A DNA stretch of 64,000 nucleotides from Synechococcus sp. CBW1108 (lineage in GTDB: Bacteria > Cyanobacteriota > Cyanobacteriia > PCC-6307 > Cyanobiaceae): NCBI RefSeq assembly GCF_015840335.1, contig NZ_CP060395.1, forward strand, positions 62,001 to 126,000, in the 5' to 3' direction. Positions within the stretch are counted from its first letter, which is position 1, and every line of letters starts with the position of its first letter. The notes below the pieces were generated by a model. It did not search any database. It had not been told where the DNA came from and worked only from the letters and a program-made list of their open reading frames with translations. The translations under genes were made by a program, and so were the position numbers. Below are positions 52,520 to 62,169 of this stretch, piece by piece.

Positions 52520-54472
52520 TCAGTTCTCGCTCAGCCAATAAAATTGCCCGCCTTGCATGGCGATTGAACTTTCATAGCGGGAAGGCTTCACACCGCTGTA
52601 GAGATCAACATAGTTGGCACGCGGATTGATGCCATACTGAGCTAGCTTTTCAAGATCAAGTCTTTGAGGATGATCATCAAAGTTAGCCACGACAAAGATT
52701 TTCCCAGAGCTTCCTCGTGGATCAAAGCGAAGATAGCAGAGCAAATGTTCATTGCCTGAATTCAAGAGCTCTCGGTTGTTAAAATCGGCAAAAGCTGATA
52801 TTTCTTTTCGGATCGAAATCATCCTCTTGATTGCCGTAAAGATTGTGAATTCTACCGTTCCGCGATGGTGTCGAAGCGCTGCTTTCTCCCAGTCAATCTT
52901 GGAGCGGTGCACCCAGCGATTGTCATTAGCCTTGCTTAGGTCATTAGCGTAACTATAGTCGTTAAGAACACCTAGAGCATCTCCGTTGTAGAGCAGGGGA
53001 ATCCCCCCAAATGACATGATAACGCCGTGGAGAAGCAAAATTCTTTCAATGGCTTTGGTTATGCTGTATTGATCTGAATTCTCCAGTGCCGATTCGAGTC
53101 CAGCCAAGGAAGCCAGTGAGCCGCAAATTCGTGCATCTCCGGTGTAATCATTACGCATGAATACCAGCCCCCTCGGCCCTTGGTCATACTTACCACTAAA
53201 GTAGTCAATAAGAAAACTCCGATGTAAATTAGGGACATAACCAGCAGCCACGATGTCACGATCATCAAAGCCAAAGCCAATATCATCATGGCATCGCACG
53301 TAGGTGAGCCAGGTGGCTCGCTCCAGCTTGGATGGAAGGCTCTTGATACCCTCAGCCAGTAATTTTGTGTTTCTGGTTGCAACTCCATCCCACAGCAATG
53401 CCATGAGGGTAGAATTATAAGCAATTTCACATTCTTTTGCAATGATTGCATCTTCTCCAAAGTATTTGGCGAGTTCACTTGGCGCGACTATGGCTTCAGC
53501 AATAAATAGAACTCCGGGGGCTGTTACCTGGCAACAGTCTTTTAGTAACTGTAAGATAAGATGCGCTTCCCTCTCGTTTTGGCAAGTTGAGCCCATCTTT
53601 TTCCAGAGGAACGCAACCGCATCGAGCCGCATAACATCCACGCCTTGATTGGCCCAGAAGAGCACTATTGACAAGATCTCAATGAAGACTTCGGGGTTGC
53701 GATAATCCAGATCCCACTGGTAGTCATGGAACACGGTCATCACCCAGCGTCCCATTTCAGCATTCCAGGTAAAGTTGCCGGGATCGGTTTCAGGAAAAAC
53801 CTCTGGCATACCCTGCTCGAATACATCAGGAACTGATCGATCTTCGAAGGTCAGGTAATAGCGTTGATATTTCGGATCCCCTGCCTTAGCCTTGAGTGCC
53901 CACTCATGCTCGTCTGAGGTATGGTTTAGAACGATGTCAAGAACTAATAGAATATCATTTTTTCTGAACTGTTCCGAAAGTTTTTGGAAATCAATCAAAT
54001 TACCTACCCGACTATCAATCTCACGGAAATTACTGATTGCGTAGCCGCCGTCACTCTTGCCCTCCGGGCAACTCAAAATCGGCATAATATGTACCATATT
54101 AATTCCCAATTCCTGAAAATAGCTAATCTTATTCGCAAGATCAGCGAGGTCTTCAGCGAACCCGTTGGTGTAGAGCGCCATCCCTACCCATTTTTGCGAT
54201 AGAAACCAATTGTGATCCTGCTCGCGATGCATGTCCAAACGCTCAGATTCCTCCGAGCGGCAGATATATCCTTCAGCCATTGTCTCGACTAGACGGGTAA
54301 TTTGAGCTTGAAAATCTTTTCGCTCACCGTAAAGTTTGTTAAATAGTGAATGGATGGCATAAAAATTAGCCCCAAGCCTGGTGTAGAAGTGACGCAGATT
54401 CTGACGCCTGATTTCCGGCCGGAGGTCATCCAGAATCGTATTTAATAGCGAATGGCAAATCTGTTCGTACAT
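52520..54472 (-). CDS. ams: Amylosucrase (GH13_4)
   Basis: A 650-residue GH13 enzyme that transglucosylates from sucrose, releasing fructose and building glucan. An N-terminal helical domain (about 1-90, HFYTRLGANFYAIHSLFNKL) is typical of amylosucrase. The four GH13 regions are DIVLNHTSDEH, VDVMRLDAVAFLW (nucleophile Asp), LFIAEAIVAP (acid/base Glu) and VRCHDDIGFG. The gene is noticeably more AT-rich than its left-hand neighbours. Fructose released here would feed the adjacent fructokinase. A closely related sucrose phosphorylase or hydrolase activity is possible, but length and N-domain favour amylosucrase. Confidence 0.9.
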   Translation of the reverse strand: MYEQICHSLLNTILDDLRPEIRRQNLRHFYTRLGANFYAIHSLFNKLYGERKDFQAQITRLVETMAEGYICRSEESERLDMHREQDHNWFLSQKWVGMALYTNGFAEDLADLANKISYFQELGINMVHIMPILSCPEGKSDGGYAISNFREIDSRVGNLIDFQKLSEQFRKNDILLVLDIVLNHTSDEHEWALKAKAGDPKYQRYYLTFEDRSVPDVFEQGMPEVFPETDPGNFTWNAEMGRWVMTVFHDYQWDLDYRNPEVFIEILSIVLFWANQGVDVMRLDAVAFLWKKMGSTCQNEREAHLILQLLKDCCQVTAPGVLFIAEAIVAPSELAKYFGEDAIIAKECEIAYNSTLMALLWDGVATRNTKLLAEGIKSLPSKLERATWLTYVRCHDDIGFGFDDRDIVAAGYVPNLHRSFLIDYFSGKYDQGPRGLVFMRNDYTGDARICGSLASLAGLESALENSDQYSITKAIERILLLHGVIMSFGGIPLLYNGDALGVLNDYSYANDLSKANDNRWVHRSKIDWEKAALRHHRGTVEFTIFTAIKRMISIRKEISAFADFNNRELLNSGNEHLLCYLRFDPRGSSGKIFVVANFDDHPQRLDLEKLAQYGINPRANYVDLYSGVKPSRYESSIAMQGGQFYWLSEN

Positions 54473-54665
54473 CAGTTCAAATAATTCTGGATAGGCTGTA
54501 TTGGGAGAAGAAATGGCCAGTGCACCGCTTCTTCACCATACCTTGCAAGCCCAACTCCGTGATGCCTGCTCAGATATGGTCTATGAACCAACATTCTTCC
54601 GCACCTTAGGGCAAGGGGAAGAAGCAAAAGATCCGTTGCGTTTTCGAGGAAAGTCTGCACAAGAT

Positions 54666-55502
54666 TCAGACAATCCAATCCTTCGTTTCGGGATGATAGT
54701 GCACTAGCCCTTCTAAAATACCGGCGCTATAATTGCCATTCATTCCCAAAAGATTTCCCTTGGCAACATATAGAAAATCCGCCAGGCCTTGTTCCCTGGA
54801 GCTGGTTTCAGCTACGCGAATCAGATCTTGATTTGCATTGGCAACCACAACAGAGGGGACTGAACTGATGAGAATTGGAAGATCATTGCCGCTATCCCCT
54901 GCGAAAACCGTGTGCATGGCCGTTATACCCACTTGCTGCATCACGAATTCAACTGCATGTAGCTTTGTTGCCCGCAACGGCAAGACATCGAGAAGGCCCA
55001 GCTGTGCCTGCTCATCAATGCTATGGATCAGACTTGATCGAGCCCCCAAAATTTGGAGTCTGGCTTCGATTTCCGGACGATGCGCGGCTAGATCAAAATC
55101 CAACGGTAGGTAATAACTCAACTTGTACCGGCTTTGGCGTGCTGGTTCCTGAAGTACAAGCCCATGGATGGAGCAGAGGGCCTCGGAAATCTGACTACCG
55201 ACAAGGCCAGGCCAGTCCAAGGCTATTTCCTCTTGCCATGCGCTGGACTGGATCCAGTCCTGATCCTGCAAGCGATAGATCCCGCTGCCCACATCACCGA
55301 TCACCCAGTCTGGGAGGGGTATGGAGAAGCGGTCGATGGCTTGCGTGACAAGGGCCAGATCTCGACCCGAGACATAGGCCAACGTGACGTCTAGCTGGGA
55401 GGCCACTGCAGCAAAACGTTCCCTGGCGAGGGGGGACTCCTCCTGATCGCCGTTGGGCAACAGTGTCCGATCGAGGTCTGTGCAGATCAGGAGACGCGTC
55501 AT
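54666..55502 (-). CDS. spp: Sucrose-phosphate phosphatase-like HAD hydrolase
   Basis: It should remove phosphate from sucrose-6-phosphate. The 278-residue HAD protein (class IIB) has the nucleophile motif CTDLDRTLLPNG (Asp9, Asp11), AYVSGRDLALV, a C2 cap, KLHAVEFVMQ with the catalytic Lys, and VFAGDSGNDLPIL for Mg2+ binding. It lies 22 bp downstream of the sucrose-phosphate synthase gene on the same strand, so the two are probably cotranscribed. It supplies the active phosphatase that the SPS C-terminal domain seems to lack. Confidence 0.85.
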   Translation of the reverse strand: MTRLLICTDLDRTLLPNGDQEESPLARERFAAVASQLDVTLAYVSGRDLALVTQAIDRFSIPLPDWVIGDVGSGIYRLQDQDWIQSSAWQEEIALDWPGLVGSQISEALCSIHGLVLQEPARQSRYKLSYYLPLDFDLAAHRPEIEARLQILGARSSLIHSIDEQAQLGLLDVLPLRATKLHAVEFVMQQVGITAMHTVFAGDSGNDLPILISSVPSVVVANANQDLIRVAETSSREQGLADFLYVAKGNLLGMNGNYSAGILEGLVHYHPETKDWIV

Positions 55503-55524
55503 TCTAATTTAGAAATCATTGCAA

Positions 55525-57663
55525 CTAGAAGAAATTGTAGTGGCTGATTGCTTCAAGGATTCCCCAGGCATGGGCGCGACTGGCGAAGAACACTTGTTCA
55601 TTAGCAGTTAGATCTGAAAGCTCTTCCTGATGACGGTTGGCAACCACTACGCCGAGAGTGTTGCCACGTAGCATATCTGCATCTCCTCCTGAGCCTCCCG
55701 TGACGAGGGTGTGATCAAGTGGGATATTGTAACGACTAGTGACATAGCGTAGTGCCTGGCCCTTTGATGCTCGAGCTGGGACAAGATCGAGGTATTGTCC
55801 AAATGATAATGTAGCATTAACAGAGAGATCTTGTTGCCTAAGTACACAAAGAATCTCCTCAATTGGTGGAGCAAGCTGTACGTCGTAAAAATAGGACACC
55901 TTAAAGCGACTTTGTTCGCTTTTCCGCTGTGGCGATAGCCCGGGTAACGATTCCAGCACGCGACGCAAGACTAAGGGGGTCCAGGAGTGATCAATATGCA
56001 GACTCCAGGCGACGTCTGGAATGAGTTCTGCTGTGTAATAAATTTCCGTGCCTAGGCTGGTAATGAGCACATCGGGAGCAGCAATGCAATGACGTTTTAG
56101 AATGGTCAGCACTGAATCCAATCGCCGACCGGTGGCGATCCCAAAGAGAAATTGGCGACGGTTGGTTCGCACTACCTTTTTGAACTCTTCCAGTCCTTCA
56201 TTATCACCAAGAAGTGTATTGTCGATCGCGGTGAAAAGCGCTCGCTTCCGGTACGTTCTGAATTGATGGGTTGAGGCGATTGGGGCGACTGTCTGCCGCT
56301 TAGATACAAGCGTTTTTAGCAAGTCAAGGTAAGACTGGGCATGGGCTTCCCAGGAGTAAAAGCGGGCAATGTTGCGCAGCCCATTGCTAGAAAACTTTTG
56401 CCAAAGGGAAGGGTTCTGAAGAATTGAAAGCAAGGCATCAGCGATGGCTTCACGGCTGAGTGGATCCACCAGCAGCCCGTTTTTACAGTTGCCGATGATA
56501 TCCACCGGGCCGCCATTTTCCGTGGCTACAAGGGGTAGGCCGCTGGCAGCAGCCTCCAGCAATGTGAGCCCGAATGGTTCTGTTAGGGCTGGATTAACGA
56601 AAACACCCTTGGACGCCGCTGCGTACCGATAAATATCAGGAACATCCTCAGCAGAGTGATGCTTGGGAAGCGCTACTAGTCCGTACAAGTCATAAACATC
56701 AATCACCCAAAGCAATTCGGTCAGCACCGATTGAGCCCCATCATTGAGCTCACGAATATCATCACGATTGCCGGCAATAATTACAAGATTAGCCAGCTTC
56801 TGCAAGCTCTTGTTCTGGCCAAAAGCCTCGAGCAGCGAAACGATGTTCTTGCGCTCGTCGGGCCGTGAAAGAGCCAGAATCATCGGCTTGGCCGGATCAC
56901 GCAAAAACTTACTGAGGTTGCTCTGAAAAGCTTGTGATATAGCTGTCTGGCCCTCGATGACTGGATGGAACTGCTCGAGATTGGTTCCAGGCGGAATCAC
57001 CGCCATCTTCTCTGGCGTGTAATAATCATATAGTTCATATTGGCTTTCAATTTCATTGCGAGTGCTCGTTATAACCAGCTCAGCACAACTCAGTATATCT
57101 TCTTCGGCGCTAATTCGAGCCTGTATGTGATATCGCTCTTCAATCTGCTCTATTCCCATTCCTAGCGCAAGGAGGCGACTGTACTTGTCGCGACCTAGGG
57201 AGTGTCCCGTATGCACCAATGGCAGACCAGTGAGATTTGCAAGACGTACGCCAACGTAACCGGCATCGGCATAGTGGGTATGGATGACATCCGGCAGGCG
57301 TGGCTGCTTACTAAGCCAGATATACAGATTGTCGGCAAAGCTATCCATATGGGGCCAGAGCTGCTCCTTCAGGATGTATTCATCTGGACCGGCCTTGATG
57401 CGAACTATCCGAGAATTCGCGGATAGCTGCTCAACCGGAGCTTTATAGTCGACACTGACAGCCTCATCATCGATCAGCCGGGTCACCAAATCAACACCCT
57501 CAACTCCCACCTGCCTGGATAAAGACTTGGCAAGCTCCACAATATACTTTGTCTGCCCTCCAGTATCGGCGTCTCGCCCGAGCTCAAGATTATGGCCTCG
57601 GATTAACCCATGCACACTAATAAGCAGAATATAGAGACCTCTGGGGCTAGCCGTCGCTACCAT
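55525..57663 (-). CDS. sps: Sucrose-phosphate synthase with degenerate C-terminal phosphatase domain
   Basis: It makes sucrose-6-phosphate from UDP/ADP-glucose and fructose-6-phosphate. The 712-residue protein has a GT-B glucosyltransferase part (about 1-460): SVHGLIRGHNLELGRDADTG and GGQTKYIVELA for acceptor binding, HTHYADAGYVG, LALSRPDERKN, and the donor-site ALTEPFGLTLLEAAASGLP. The C-terminal HAD-like domain (about 475-712) begins RALFTAIDNTLLGDN. The first nucleophile Asp is Ala here, although GIATGRRLDSV and GGSGGDADML persist. Phosphatase activity is therefore unlikely. The gene is AT-richer than the flanking core genes. About 235 bp with no recognised gene follow it upstream. Confidence 0.93.
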   Translation of the reverse strand: MVATASPRGLYILLISVHGLIRGHNLELGRDADTGGQTKYIVELAKSLSRQVGVEGVDLVTRLIDDEAVSVDYKAPVEQLSANSRIVRIKAGPDEYILKEQLWPHMDSFADNLYIWLSKQPRLPDVIHTHYADAGYVGVRLANLTGLPLVHTGHSLGRDKYSRLLALGMGIEQIEERYHIQARISAEEDILSCAELVITSTRNEIESQYELYDYYTPEKMAVIPPGTNLEQFHPVIEGQTAISQAFQSNLSKFLRDPAKPMILALSRPDERKNIVSLLEAFGQNKSLQKLANLVIIAGNRDDIRELNDGAQSVLTELLWVIDVYDLYGLVALPKHHSAEDVPDIYRYAAASKGVFVNPALTEPFGLTLLEAAASGLPLVATENGGPVDIIGNCKNGLLVDPLSREAIADALLSILQNPSLWQKFSSNGLRNIARFYSWEAHAQSYLDLLKTLVSKRQTVAPIASTHQFRTYRKRALFTAIDNTLLGDNEGLEEFKKVVRTNRRQFLFGIATGRRLDSVLTILKRHCIAAPDVLITSLGTEIYYTAELIPDVAWSLHIDHSWTPLVLRRVLESLPGLSPQRKSEQSRFKVSYFYDVQLAPPIEEILCVLRQQDLSVNATLSFGQYLDLVPARASKGQALRYVTSRYNIPLDHTLVTGGSGGDADMLRGNTLGVVVANRHQEELSDLTANEQVFFASRAHAWGILEAISHYNFF

Positions 57664-57897
57664 GGTTTGGTGAAGAAGAATAACTCAAGCAAGCTTGGCA
57701 ATTAGCTGACATGGACGCCTAGGTTGCTCCCTTAAGCCTCCAACACGCTGATACAAAGACCAAAGATCAGGGGCACGCGCAGTAGCGCTAGGATGCAATC
57801 TTTCTTCTAATCATTCAGCTTGCGTTACACATTCTGATCCTATCAAGCTTTCGTCCTATTGTCGAACTTTCTTCATAAATTAGGCAACCTACACTAG

Positions 57898-58920
57898 CTA
57901 AACAGTGCAGGATCGGCAGCGCAGCCCTGTGGCCAGGTCAAAGCGATGTTCGTGCTGTGGCTGCCAGCCGAGCCGCAGCTGATCGTTGATCGGCTGGGCA
58001 CCGCCGGTGGTCCAGCGCAGATCCCCATGGGGGCTGGCCACGGTCAGCTGCTGGCTGGCCCCATGCCATTCGCGGCTTAGCACTCGCACCGCCACGCCCC
58101 CCTCCTCGACCGCCTGGAGGTGCTCAGGCCTGATTCCGAGCAGGCAGCCATCGCCCCGCTCCAGCAGATTGATCTGGGGGCGGCCGATGAAGCGGGCCAC
58201 CACCACGTTGGCCGGACTGGTATAGAGCTCCTGGGGCGTGCCGCACTGTTGCAGCCGTCCGTCCTGAAGCACGGCGATACGGTCGGCGATGCCCATCGCC
58301 TCTTGCTGGTCGTGGGTCACATAAACAACCGGCGCCTCCCCACCGCAAAGGATGGCCCGCAGCTGGGGCCGCAGCTCCTCCCGCAGCTGGGCATCGAGGT
58401 TGCTCATCGGTTCATCCAGCAGAAACACCTGGGGGCGGCGTAGCAGGGCCCGGGCCAGGGCTACCCGCTGACGCTGGCCACCGGAGAGTTCGGAGGGCCT
58501 GCGGCTCCGGAAACTCTCGAGCTGCAACAGGCTGAGGACCCGATCTGCCTCCTGCTGCTGTTGTTGCCGGGGCACGCCGCGCAGCTCCATGCCCAGCGAG
58601 AGGTTGCGTTCGACGCTCAGATGGGGGTAGAGGGCATAGCTCTGAAACACCATCGCCACCTGCCGCCGTCCGGCGGCCAGGGCTGTGATGTCCCGACCCG
58701 CCAGCAGGATGCGGCCGCCGTCAGGGCGGTCGAGTCCGGCGATCAGGCGCAGGATGGTGCTCTTGCCACAGCCGCTTGGACCCAGCAGCGCTAGACACTC
58801 ACCAGGCGCCACGGCCAGGTCGATGCCAGCGAGGATCTGCCGACCAGCGATGCGTCGGTTCAGACCCTCCAGCCTCAAATCACCGGTTGGCCCAGCCCCT
58901 GATGCGATGGTGTTGATCAT
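57898..58920 (-). CDS. ggtA: ABC importer ATPase (MalK/UgpC type) for compatible solutes
   Basis: A 340-residue ATPase with Walker A LLGPSGCGKSTILRL (about residues 45-59), Q-loop VAMVFQSYALYPHLSV, signature ELSGGQRQRVALARAL, Walker B VFLLDEPMSNLD, H-loop VYVTHDQQEAMG and a C-terminal OB-type regulatory region (LLGIRPEHLQAV). It is the last gene of the minus-strand operon with two permeases and a binding protein. Linked to sucrose genes, the importer probably takes glucosylglycerol, sucrose or trehalose. The exact substrate is inferred. Confidence 0.88.
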   Translation of the reverse strand: MINTIASGAGPTGDLRLEGLNRRIAGRQILAGIDLAVAPGECLALLGPSGCGKSTILRLIAGLDRPDGGRILLAGRDITALAAGRRQVAMVFQSYALYPHLSVERNLSLGMELRGVPRQQQQQEADRVLSLLQLESFRSRRPSELSGGQRQRVALARALLRRPQVFLLDEPMSNLDAQLREELRPQLRAILCGGEAPVVYVTHDQQEAMGIADRIAVLQDGRLQQCGTPQELYTSPANVVVARFIGRPQINLLERGDGCLLGIRPEHLQAVEEGGVAVRVLSREWHGASQQLTVASPHGDLRWTTGGAQPINDQLRLGWQPQHEHRFDLATGLRCRSCTV

Positions 58921-59762
58921 CCTTTGATCGCTCCCTGGGTAAGGCCAGCTAAAATCTGGCGTTGAAAGATCAGCAGCAGGGCGAGCAGCGGCACACCGCC
59001 CAGCACGGTGGCGGCGGCAAAGGCGCCATGGGGCACAGTAAACACAGAGGACCCGGCAATCCGCGCCATCGCAGGGGCCAGCGTGAGCAGCTCGTTGCGG
59101 CTAAGCCAGGTGAGGGCAATCGGGAACTCGTTCCAGCTGAACAGGAACACCAGCAGCCCCGTACTCGCAACCGCAGGGCCAATCAGCGGCAACAGAATCC
59201 AGCGCAGCCTCTGGCCGAGGCTGAAGCCCTCCAGCAGGGCATTCTCCTCCAGGTCCACGGGCAAATCGGCAAAGGCTGCCTGCAGCAGCAGCACCGCCAG
59301 GGGCAGGGAAAGACCCGCATAGGGCAGGCACAGGGCCAGCAGGTTGTTGGCCAGACCCAGCTGCCGCGCCACCTGCAACAACGCTAGGAAAAGCAGCACG
59401 TAAGGGAATACCGCCGCCGCCAGCAGGCCGCCTCCAATCACCAGCTTGAGCAGGTCGCTACGGCGGCTGAGGGCGTAGGCGCAGGGGATGGCCAGAGCCA
59501 GGGTGAGCAGGGTGCTGAGGGCGCCCACAACGGTGCTGTTCAGCAGGTAGACCCCAAAGGGAGGATCGGCCTGCAGCACCGCGCTGTAGTTGGCAAGGGT
59601 CCAGCCGCCCCCGAGGCCGGCAAGCCCGGCCAGCAGGGATTCCGGGGTACGTAGCGAGGTGTAAAGCTGCCAAAGCATCGGTGCCAAGCTCCAGAGCAGC
59701 AACAGGGCCACCATGGAGATGCGCAGCAAGGCAGGGCGCTGGCGCAGGGGGCTGCTGCTCAT
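58917..59762 (-). CDS. ggtD: ABC sugar permease, MalG-like
   Basis: A 281-residue inner-membrane protein with six hydrophobic segments and the EAA-loop region DLEENALLEGFSLGQRLRWILLPLIGP (about residues 176-202) that contacts the ATPase. The order binding protein, MalF-like, MalG-like, ATPase is the standard one. Both ends overlap their neighbours by four bases (ATGA), giving tight translational coupling. Confidence 0.88.
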   Translation of the reverse strand: MSSSPLRQRPALLRISMVALLLLWSLAPMLWQLYTSLRTPESLLAGLAGLGGGWTLANYSAVLQADPPFGVYLLNSTVVGALSTLLTLALAIPCAYALSRRSDLLKLVIGGGLLAAAVFPYVLLFLALLQVARQLGLANNLLALCLPYAGLSLPLAVLLLQAAFADLPVDLEENALLEGFSLGQRLRWILLPLIGPAVASTGLLVFLFSWNEFPIALTWLSRNELLTLAPAMARIAGSSVFTVPHGAFAAATVLGGVPLLALLLIFQRQILAGLTQGAIKG

Positions 59763-60616
59763 GGTCTCGCCCCCCGCCAGCGCTGCTGGGCCAGCACCAG
59801 CAGCAAAGCAGAGGCCAGCAGCAGCACGAACATGCCCAGCATCACCGTGGCGCTGTAGCCAAAATCGAGGAAGCGCATGGCATTGAGATAGGCGTAGAGC
59901 GCCAGAGTCTCGGTGCTGCTGGCCGGCCCACCGCCCGTCAGCACGGCCACCAGGTCGAACACGCCGAGGGCCTGGGCCAGCCGGAAGATCAGTGCAATAA
60001 ACACGTAGGGCCGCAGCAGGGGCAGGGTGATGCGGAGCAGCCCCTGCCAGGGCCGGCCCCCCTCAAGGGCGAAGGCCTCATAGAGATCGGCAGGAATCAT
60101 CTGCATACCGGCCAGCAGCAGCAGGGCCACGAAGGGGGTGGTTTTCCAGGTGTCGGCAAGCACCACCGCCAGCCAGGCCAGCTGGGTGGAGGCCAGAAAG
60201 GGCAGGCTGGGCAGTCCCAGGGACTGCAGAACCCCATTGATCGGGCCGTTGGGGTCGTTGAGGATCCAGCGCCAGCCGAGGGCCATCACCGTGGTAGGCA
60301 GGGCCCAGGGCAGCAGGCTGAGGCTGCGCACCAGGCTTCGGCCCCGCCAGCTCTGATGCAGCAGCAGGGCGATCGCAAGACCCAGGAGCAGCTCAAGGCC
60401 CACAGACACCACCGCGAAGCGCAGGGTCTGGGCAGCGTCCTGCCAGAAGCGCCCATCTCCGAGCAGCCGCTCCCAGTTGGCCAGACCAACCGGCACCGGT
60501 TTGAGCCCGGTGAACACCGTCTGGGCCTGCAGGCTGAGCCAGGCGTAGTCCAGCATTGGCCAGAGGAACACCGCCAGCAGCAACAGCAGGGCCGGGGCCA
60601 TCAGCAGCAGGCTCAT
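59759..60616 (-). CDS. ggtC: ABC sugar permease, MalF-like
   Basis: The ATG at 60616 overlaps the binding-protein stop (ATGA) and gives 285 residues. Six membrane segments are visible, with the EAA loop DLYEAFALEGGRPWQGLLRITLPLL (about residues 196-220). The N-terminal LLLMAPALLLLLAVFLWPML is typical of MalF-type permeases lacking the extra E. coli periplasmic loop. The frame is open for 120 codons upstream but that part is a shadow of the next gene. Confidence 0.88.
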   Translation of the reverse strand: MSLLLMAPALLLLLAVFLWPMLDYAWLSLQAQTVFTGLKPVPVGLANWERLLGDGRFWQDAAQTLRFAVVSVGLELLLGLAIALLLHQSWRGRSLVRSLSLLPWALPTTVMALGWRWILNDPNGPINGVLQSLGLPSLPFLASTQLAWLAVVLADTWKTTPFVALLLLAGMQMIPADLYEAFALEGGRPWQGLLRITLPLLRPYVFIALIFRLAQALGVFDLVAVLTGGGPASSTETLALYAYLNAMRFLDFGYSATVMLGMFVLLLASALLLVLAQQRWRGARP

Positions 60617-61926
60617 TGCTCTTGCCCCCGGCCACTGGCCTCCAGCAGCAATTGGCTGCCCCGTTCGGCGCGCTCCATGGCAAGGGCAGGCTCCAGCTCT
60701 CCGGTGATCACGCTGCTGAGCTGGCGCTGCAGGATGTCGCTGAGCTGGGCATAGCCGGGGTTGAGCGGGCGCAGGGCAACCGATTCCAGGGCGTTCTGCA
60801 GGATCGGCAACAGGGGTCTCTCCGCCACCAGGGCCGGGTCGTCGAAGAGGGCGGTGAGGGTGGGGGAGTAGCCCCAGCGCTGCACCAACCGGCGCTGGCT
60901 CGCTTCCCCGGTCAGGGCCTGGAGCACCTGAACGGCCTCTGTAGGGTGGCGGCTGCCGGCCAAAACCGAAAGCCCCCAACTGCCCTGGGTGGCAGCGGGG
61001 GGCTCACCGACCTCGGCCACCATCATGGTCACCCCCACCTTGCCGGCCACCCGGCTGGATGGCCCCTGCAGCTCCTGCCAGGCGTAGGGCCAGTTGCGCA
61101 TGAACGCCGCCTCTCCAGCTTCGAAGCTCTGCAGGGCCTCGGGTTCGGCGAAGTTGGCAACGGCTGCGGGGCTGATCCCTTTGACGATCAGCTGCCGCAG
61201 CCACGCAGCCGCTGCGGTGGCCGCCGGCGTGTTGAGGCCATCGCCGTTGTTGTCCCATCTGCCACCGAAACCGCGCAGCATTTCGAGGAACACGCAGCTC
61301 AGGCCCTCGTATTGGCGCCCTTGCCACACATACCCCCAGCGCACCTTGCCTTGCCGCTGCAGTCGCTCGGAGATCTCAACCAGCTCGGTGGGCGTGCGGG
61401 GAGGGGCGGCCATCAGATCGGTGCGCCAGTACAAAAGGCCCATGTCGGCCAGCATCGGCACGCGCCAGAGGTTGCCGTCGATGACGTTGCCCGCCCGCGC
61501 TCCGGCGGCCAGGGGGGCCAGGGGATCGGGGCCCAAACAGTCGTTGAGGGGCAGCAACCAGCCGGCGGCAGCGTATTTCGCCGTCCAGGTCACATCCATC
61601 AGCAGCAAGTCGTAGGGGCTGTCACCCAGCAACAGGCTGCTGATCGCCAGGTCGGAAACGGATTCCGTCTCGAAGGGTCCCCGGGTTACGGCGATGCGCA
61701 GGCCCCGGTGCTCCCGGTTGAAGCTCTCCACCAGCTCGGCGGTGGCGTCGGCAAAGGGAGCGGGCATCAGCAGCCGCACGGTGGTAGGACGGCCTGCCCA
61801 GGCAAGGCCACCCCAGAGCAGCGCCAAGGCCAGGCCCAGTGCCAGGCAGACAGCAAACCAGGCTTGGCGGGCTGCCGGCCTCAAAGCGCACCCAGGTTCA
61901 GAACCACCCAGGGCGGCACTCTGCAT
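60613..61926 (-). CDS. ggtB: ABC sugar-binding protein
   Basis: A 437-residue extracytoplasmic solute-binding protein of family 1. A membrane segment/signal anchor at about residues 22-44 (WFAVCLALGLALALLWGG) precedes VRLLMPAPFADATAELVESF, DLLLMDVTWTAKYAAAGWLLPLN, GLLYWRTDLM, EGEAAFMRNWPYAW-type and WGLSVLAGSRHPTEAV segments. No lipobox is clear. The order and length match GgtB-like proteins of the glucosylglycerol importer. It is the first gene of the four-gene operon, read leftwards. Confidence 0.85.
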   Translation of the reverse strand: MQSAALGGSEPGCALRPAARQAWFAVCLALGLALALLWGGLAWAGRPTTVRLLMPAPFADATAELVESFNREHRGLRIAVTRGPFETESVSDLAISSLLLGDSPYDLLLMDVTWTAKYAAAGWLLPLNDCLGPDPLAPLAAGARAGNVIDGNLWRVPMLADMGLLYWRTDLMAAPPRTPTELVEISERLQRQGKVRWGYVWQGRQYEGLSCVFLEMLRGFGGRWDNNGDGLNTPAATAAAAWLRQLIVKGISPAAVANFAEPEALQSFEAGEAAFMRNWPYAWQELQGPSSRVAGKVGVTMMVAEVGEPPAATQGSWGLSVLAGSRHPTEAVQVLQALTGEASQRRLVQRWGYSPTLTALFDDPALVAERPLLPILQNALESVALRPLNPGYAQLSDILQRQLSSVITGELEPALAMERAERGSQLLLEASGRGQEQ

Positions 61927-62169
61927 GCTTCAACGGCGTGTCAAGACGATGACCTTAATGCCCTCGTTGGTGTCCGTACTGCTGCCGCTGCCCCTGCCGC
62001 TGGTCTTTCCTGCGATAGCTCTCTGGTGATCATTGCCCAGCAGGACAATTGATGCGGTATCGGTTGCGGTGGCCTGCTGGCTTTGCAGGGGCTGGGGTTT
62101 GTGCTGGCCTAATGGCATTTCGTAAGCGTTCAGGGGGCGAGACACCTCGCCGCACGAATGCAAGCCTGA

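Noticed and set aside
61930-62163. 77-residue minus-strand frame upstream of the sugar-binding protein
   Set aside because: Low-complexity mix without recognisable fold. Probably the promoter region of the ABC operon.
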